Shown here: piece after piece, positions 61,851 through 64,000 of the stretch
Layout: each line of letters begins with the position of its first letter
Position numbering within the stretch: position 1 is the first letter of the stretch
Source: Desulforhopalus singaporensis
GTDB taxonomy: Bacteria; Desulfobacterota; Desulfobulbia; Desulfobulbales; Desulfocapsaceae
Assembly: GCF_900104445.1 (NCBI RefSeq)
Contig: NZ_FNJI01000020.1
Location: forward strand, 28,622 to 92,621
Direction of reading: 5' to 3'
Length of the DNA: 64,000 nt
Translations under genes and position numbers: made by a program
The notes under the pieces: generated by a model
Databases searched by the model: none
Told to the model about the DNA's origin: nothing
The model's input: only the letters and a program-made list of their open reading frames with translations

Positions 61851-62729
61851 ATGAAGCTTGGTTTTCACACCTATGGATTTTATCTTCACGGCATTGGCCA
61901 GCTCTGGGGCGGATTTACCTTACCCTGGCCGCAGCAGATGAACCTCTGGCAGCTTATGGATCACTGCGCATCGTTAGGACTTGAAGGTCTGCATGTGGAC
62001 GATGCCGCATTTGAAAGCCTTGATCCGGCTTATCTCAACAGGGTAAGACAGAGGGCAAAAGAACTTGATTTTTACCTCGAATATAACTTCTCCATGAACG
62101 CAGACTATGACCCGACCCTTAACCATACCATAAAAGAGGGATTGGATATCGCCGGCCACCTGGGCGCCGATCTGGTAAAGATAAGCGTTGACGTGGTTCG
62201 CCCGCGCCCTTATGCCAGGTCTAAATTCCATCCAGAGGTGATGGCGCAGCTGAAAGATTTTGTCGAAAAGGTCAAAAATGCGCTTGCTTATGCGGAAAAG
62301 AAAAATATCCGCGTCGCTGTTGAGAACCATGCCGACGCATTCTCTGAGGAAATTATCTGGGTCCTTGACGAGATAAACCATCCGCTGGTGGGGGCATGCG
62401 TTGACACTGCCAACGGATATCACGTTACCGAGGATCCGACCCAAGCTGTAAAAAACCTTGCCCCAAGAGCATTTACGAACCATTTTCGTGACAACCGGAT
62501 CAGCTATATGCCCTGGGGGGTCAAAGCCCAGGGGGCTGCGGTGGGGGACGGTGATTTTGATATGGTCGGGGCATATGAGCTGATAAAAACATGTCCGCAC
62601 ATGGACCGTATCAACATCGAACTTGATATGGAAGGTGACCTCGGGAGTATGGAACGTTCCCTCAATATTGAAAAAGAAGCTCTTCAGCGCAGTGTCGATT
62701 TTTGCCGTAATGTCCTGAAAGTGGCGTGA
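61851..62729 (+). CDS. Sugar phosphate isomerase/epimerase-like TIM barrel
   Basis: A 292-residue protein of the xylose-isomerase-like TIM-barrel superfamily. Metal ligands are visible: Glu in RVAVENHADAFSEE, Asp in GACVDTANGYH, His in FTNHFRDNRI, and Glu in INIELDMEGD. Its N-terminus, KLGFHTYGFYLHGIGQLW, is unlike the other TIM-barrel protein at 22.5 kb, so the two are not recent duplicates. Isomerase, epimerase or dehydratase activity on a hydroxy/oxo substrate is expected; the exact substrate is not readable. Control by sigma-54 and the nearby proline-racemase-family gene suggest a shared amino-acid-derived or hydroxy-acid substrate. It ends at a strong terminator. Confidence 0.85.
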   Translation: MKLGFHTYGFYLHGIGQLWGGFTLPWPQQMNLWQLMDHCASLGLEGLHVDDAAFESLDPAYLNRVRQRAKELDFYLEYNFSMNADYDPTLNHTIKEGLDIAGHLGADLVKISVDVVRPRPYARSKFHPEVMAQLKDFVEKVKNALAYAEKKNIRVAVENHADAFSEEIIWVLDEINHPLVGACVDTANGYHVTEDPTQAVKNLAPRAFTNHFRDNRISYMPWGVKAQGAAVGDGDFDMVGAYELIKTCPHMDRINIELDMEGDLGSMERSLNIEKEALQRSVDFCRNVLKVA

Positions 62730-62750
62730 TAGCCGCTTTTTTATAAAAGA

Positions 62751-62787
62751 GGGGGACTGGTATCGGGTTCCCCTTTGTTCTTTTTTT
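62751..62787 (+). terminator. Rho-independent terminator
   Basis: GGGGGAC (62751-62757) pairs with GTTCCCC (62767-62773, one G-U), followed by TTTGTTCTTTTTTT. It lies just after the TIM-barrel gene and separates it from the racemase-family gene. Confidence 0.8.
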
Positions 62788-63090
62788 ACTCCGGTAGACC
62801 GTTTTTTTCCCGATCAGGGATTACCTCCTCAATAAAATCATCCTTCCCAGGCAATGGCGAAAACGGTTGTTGCCCCATCACGTCTTTATCGTAGTTGCCG
62901 ATTCCCCGAAGACCTTACGTTATAACAAAGTTTTTACAAAAAGAAGCCGGTTACTGACGGAGAATATGCGGGACGGGCGGTGCCAGCTTCCTTGCTGAGT
63001 TTTACCCGTGACCCGGTAAGCTGAATAATGGATGTGGTTAATACCATATATTTACAATAAATTCCGTAAAAAGAAAAACAGGTGACAAAA

Positions 63091-63124
63091 TTTGCGCAAA
63101 AAGAATCACGTTTTTGCGCAAAAA
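63091..63124 (+). promoter_or_regulatory. Two palindromic TTTTTGCGCAAAAA activator sites
   Basis: TTTGCGCAAA (63091-63100) and TTTTTGCGCAAAAA (63111-63124) are perfect palindromes with centres about 22 bases apart. They lie about 160-190 bases upstream of the sigma-54 promoter and match the sites at 61482-61535. Confidence 0.75.
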
Positions 63125-63283
63125 AAATGTAGCATTGTTTTCTATTGGTTTTGCCGCAACGGGGCAGTTTTTACGCCAGTTCACTTTCCGGTGTTGATGG
63201 GTGTAAAATTAAATCTCCTGATTACAATATATTATATTCCCTGTAGCTGATTTTTTTCCCCTCTCTCAGACGGTACTATTGCA

Positions 63284-63299
63284 TGGCATACAACTTGCT
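63284..63299 (+). promoter_or_regulatory. Sigma-54 (-24/-12) promoter of the racemase-family gene
   Basis: TGGCATACAACTTGCT matches the consensus at GG, GC and their spacing. It is about 150 bases upstream of the start codon and 160-190 bases downstream of the two palindromes. Confidence 0.8.
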
Positions 63300-63450
63300 C
63301 TCTAGTCGTCAATTGACATTTGTGCCGACAGTGTGAAGCGCTGTTGGTGTTGAAATCGGTGCGACGACAAAAAAAGAGCGGGCAAATTCTTAATCCAGGA
63401 GGGGCAGTTGCGCCGGGACCAATGTACCCAAAAAACATCTGGGAAGAACA

Positions 63451-64000
63451 ATGATAATCAAGAACAGTTTCACATCCATCGACACCCATACGGGGGGCGA
63501 GCCTACCAGGACCATCACCGGCGGCATTCCCTACATACCCGGCGACAGCATCGCCGAGAAGATGCTGTACCTGAAAAAGAACATGGACTGGATCCGGACT
63601 TCGCTGATGTTCGAGCCGCGGGGCCACAGCGTCATGTCAGGTGTCATCCTCACCGAACCCAAACATCCCGAAGCCGATGTCGGGGCAATCTTTATCGAGA
63701 CCGGCGGCTACCTGCCGATGTGCGGCCACGACACCATCGGGATGGCCACGGCGCTGGTTGAGACCGGGATGGTACCGGTCACCGAGCCGGAGACCTTTAT
63801 CAATCTCGACACCCCCGCGGGGCTGACCCGGGTGCGGGTACGGGTGGAAAACGGCCGTGCCTGCGAGGTTACTTTTCTGGGCGTACCCAGCTTTGTGTTT
63901 GAAAAAGACCTGGAGATCGAGGTGCCGGCGATAGGGCGGCTCACTCTGGATATCGCCTACGGCGGCAACGTCTATGCGATCCTGCCGGCCGCCGATGTGG
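63451..64000 (+). CDS. Proline racemase/hydroxyproline epimerase family protein (partial, runs off the right edge)
   Basis: The frame opens with ATG at 63451 and is still open at the window end after 183 codons. It starts MIIKNSFTSIDTHTGGEPTRT, the family's conserved opening, then FEPRGHSVMSGVILTEP and the first catalytic cysteine at Cys91 in YLPMCGHDTIGMATALVETG. The second catalytic Cys or Thr, which distinguishes racemases and epimerases from dehydratases, lies beyond the window. Members racemise proline, epimerise 4-hydroxyproline, or dehydrate trans-3-hydroxyproline. Ribosome-binding sequence GGGAAGAAC is moderate. It has its own sigma-54 promoter and activator sites. Confidence 0.88.
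   Translation, partial: MIIKNSFTSIDTHTGGEPTRTITGGIPYIPGDSIAEKMLYLKKNMDWIRTSLMFEPRGHSVMSGVILTEPKHPEADVGAIFIETGGYLPMCGHDTIGMATALVETGMVPVTEPETFINLDTPAGLTRVRVRVENGRACEVTFLGVPSFVFEKDLEIEVPAIGRLTLDIAYGGNVYAILPAADV

Larger units (their letters stand above)
62730..63450 (+). other. Regulatory region of the racemase-family gene
   Basis: About 720 bases with no gene. It contains the terminator above, two palindromic activator sites (63091-63124) and a sigma-54 promoter (63284-63299). The remainder shows no open frame with family likeness. Confidence 0.55.

Noticed and set aside
1..64000. CRISPR arrays, tRNA/rRNA genes, insertion sequences, prophage, riboswitches
   Set aside because: No repeat-spacer pattern, cloverleaf, transposase or integrase motif, or known riboswitch core was found on reading both strands. 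This is by eye, so a covariance-model search could still find a small RNA.

Overview
The window reads like a chromosomal segment of an anaerobic, selenocysteine-using Gram-negative bacterium, most likely a sulfate- or sulfur-metabolising Desulfobacterota (Desulfobulbales/Desulfobacterales-like). The reasons are TRAP transporters, a multiheme c-type cytochrome, a complete beta-oxidation locus, a selenocysteine formate dehydrogenase, bacteriohemerythrin, and many sigma-54 and two-component regulators. The lineage is inferred from gene content only; there is no rRNA gene, tRNA, CRISPR array, insertion sequence or phage gene that I can see.

Layout. 0-10 kb: a DUF480 (YceH) protein, a decayed short-chain dehydrogenase, an EamA exporter, a papain-like protease fused to an alpha/beta-hydrolase, a 17-kDa-antigen-like secreted protein, then a selenocysteine rhodanese fused to a ferritin-like domain, followed by an NADH-dehydrogenase-like flavoprotein of the kind also found fused to SelD. 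10-20 kb: a beta-oxidation locus (enoyl-CoA hydratase; then FadN-, FadA- and FadE-like genes in the same order as the Bacillus fadNAE operon; a dienoyl-CoA reductase-like flavoprotein; a second thiolase). Repeated AACGTT-type operators lie in front of it. 20-22.4 kb: a secreted pentaheme cytochrome with an in-frame UGA and a small Cys-rich secreted protein.

22.5-31.3 kb: a leftward catabolic unit (acylating-type aldehyde dehydrogenase, acetolactate-synthase-like ThDP enzyme, TRAP P/Q/M, sugar-isomerase-like TIM barrel) driven from a promoter framed by an AATAGAAC/GTTCTATT operator, with aroD divergent. 31.5-37 kb: a flavoredoxin-like protein and a TetR/BetI-type regulon (Na+/solute symporter, regulator, class III aminotransferase) with the same operator pair in front of both structural genes. 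37.2-40.5 kb: a ModE-like regulator, a 15-bp perfect inverted repeat, and a selenocysteine formate dehydrogenase with a textbook bacterial SECIS hairpin.

40.7-50.3 kb: an NtrC-type two-component system flanked on both sides by sigma-54 promoters that drive a cytidylate-kinase-like protein and two universal stress proteins; these are followed by an acyl-CoA-synthetase/GNAT (Pat-type) protein, a lone receiver, and an Fe-S protein. 50.6-59.4 kb: a dCache/GAF/HD-GYP phosphodiesterase, hemerythrin, a DHA2 drug exporter, exported MsrAB, a BaeSR-like system and a MaoC hydratase. 59.7-64 kb: a PAS-AAA+ sigma-54 activator with two tandem Fis-type helix-turn-helices, followed by two sigma-54 promoters, each preceded by phased TTTTTGCG-type sites, in front of a TIM-barrel isomerase and a proline-racemase-family gene that runs off the right edge.

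Three genes (rhodanese, cytochrome, formate dehydrogenase) require UGA to be read as selenocysteine; conventional gene calling would split each of them in two.
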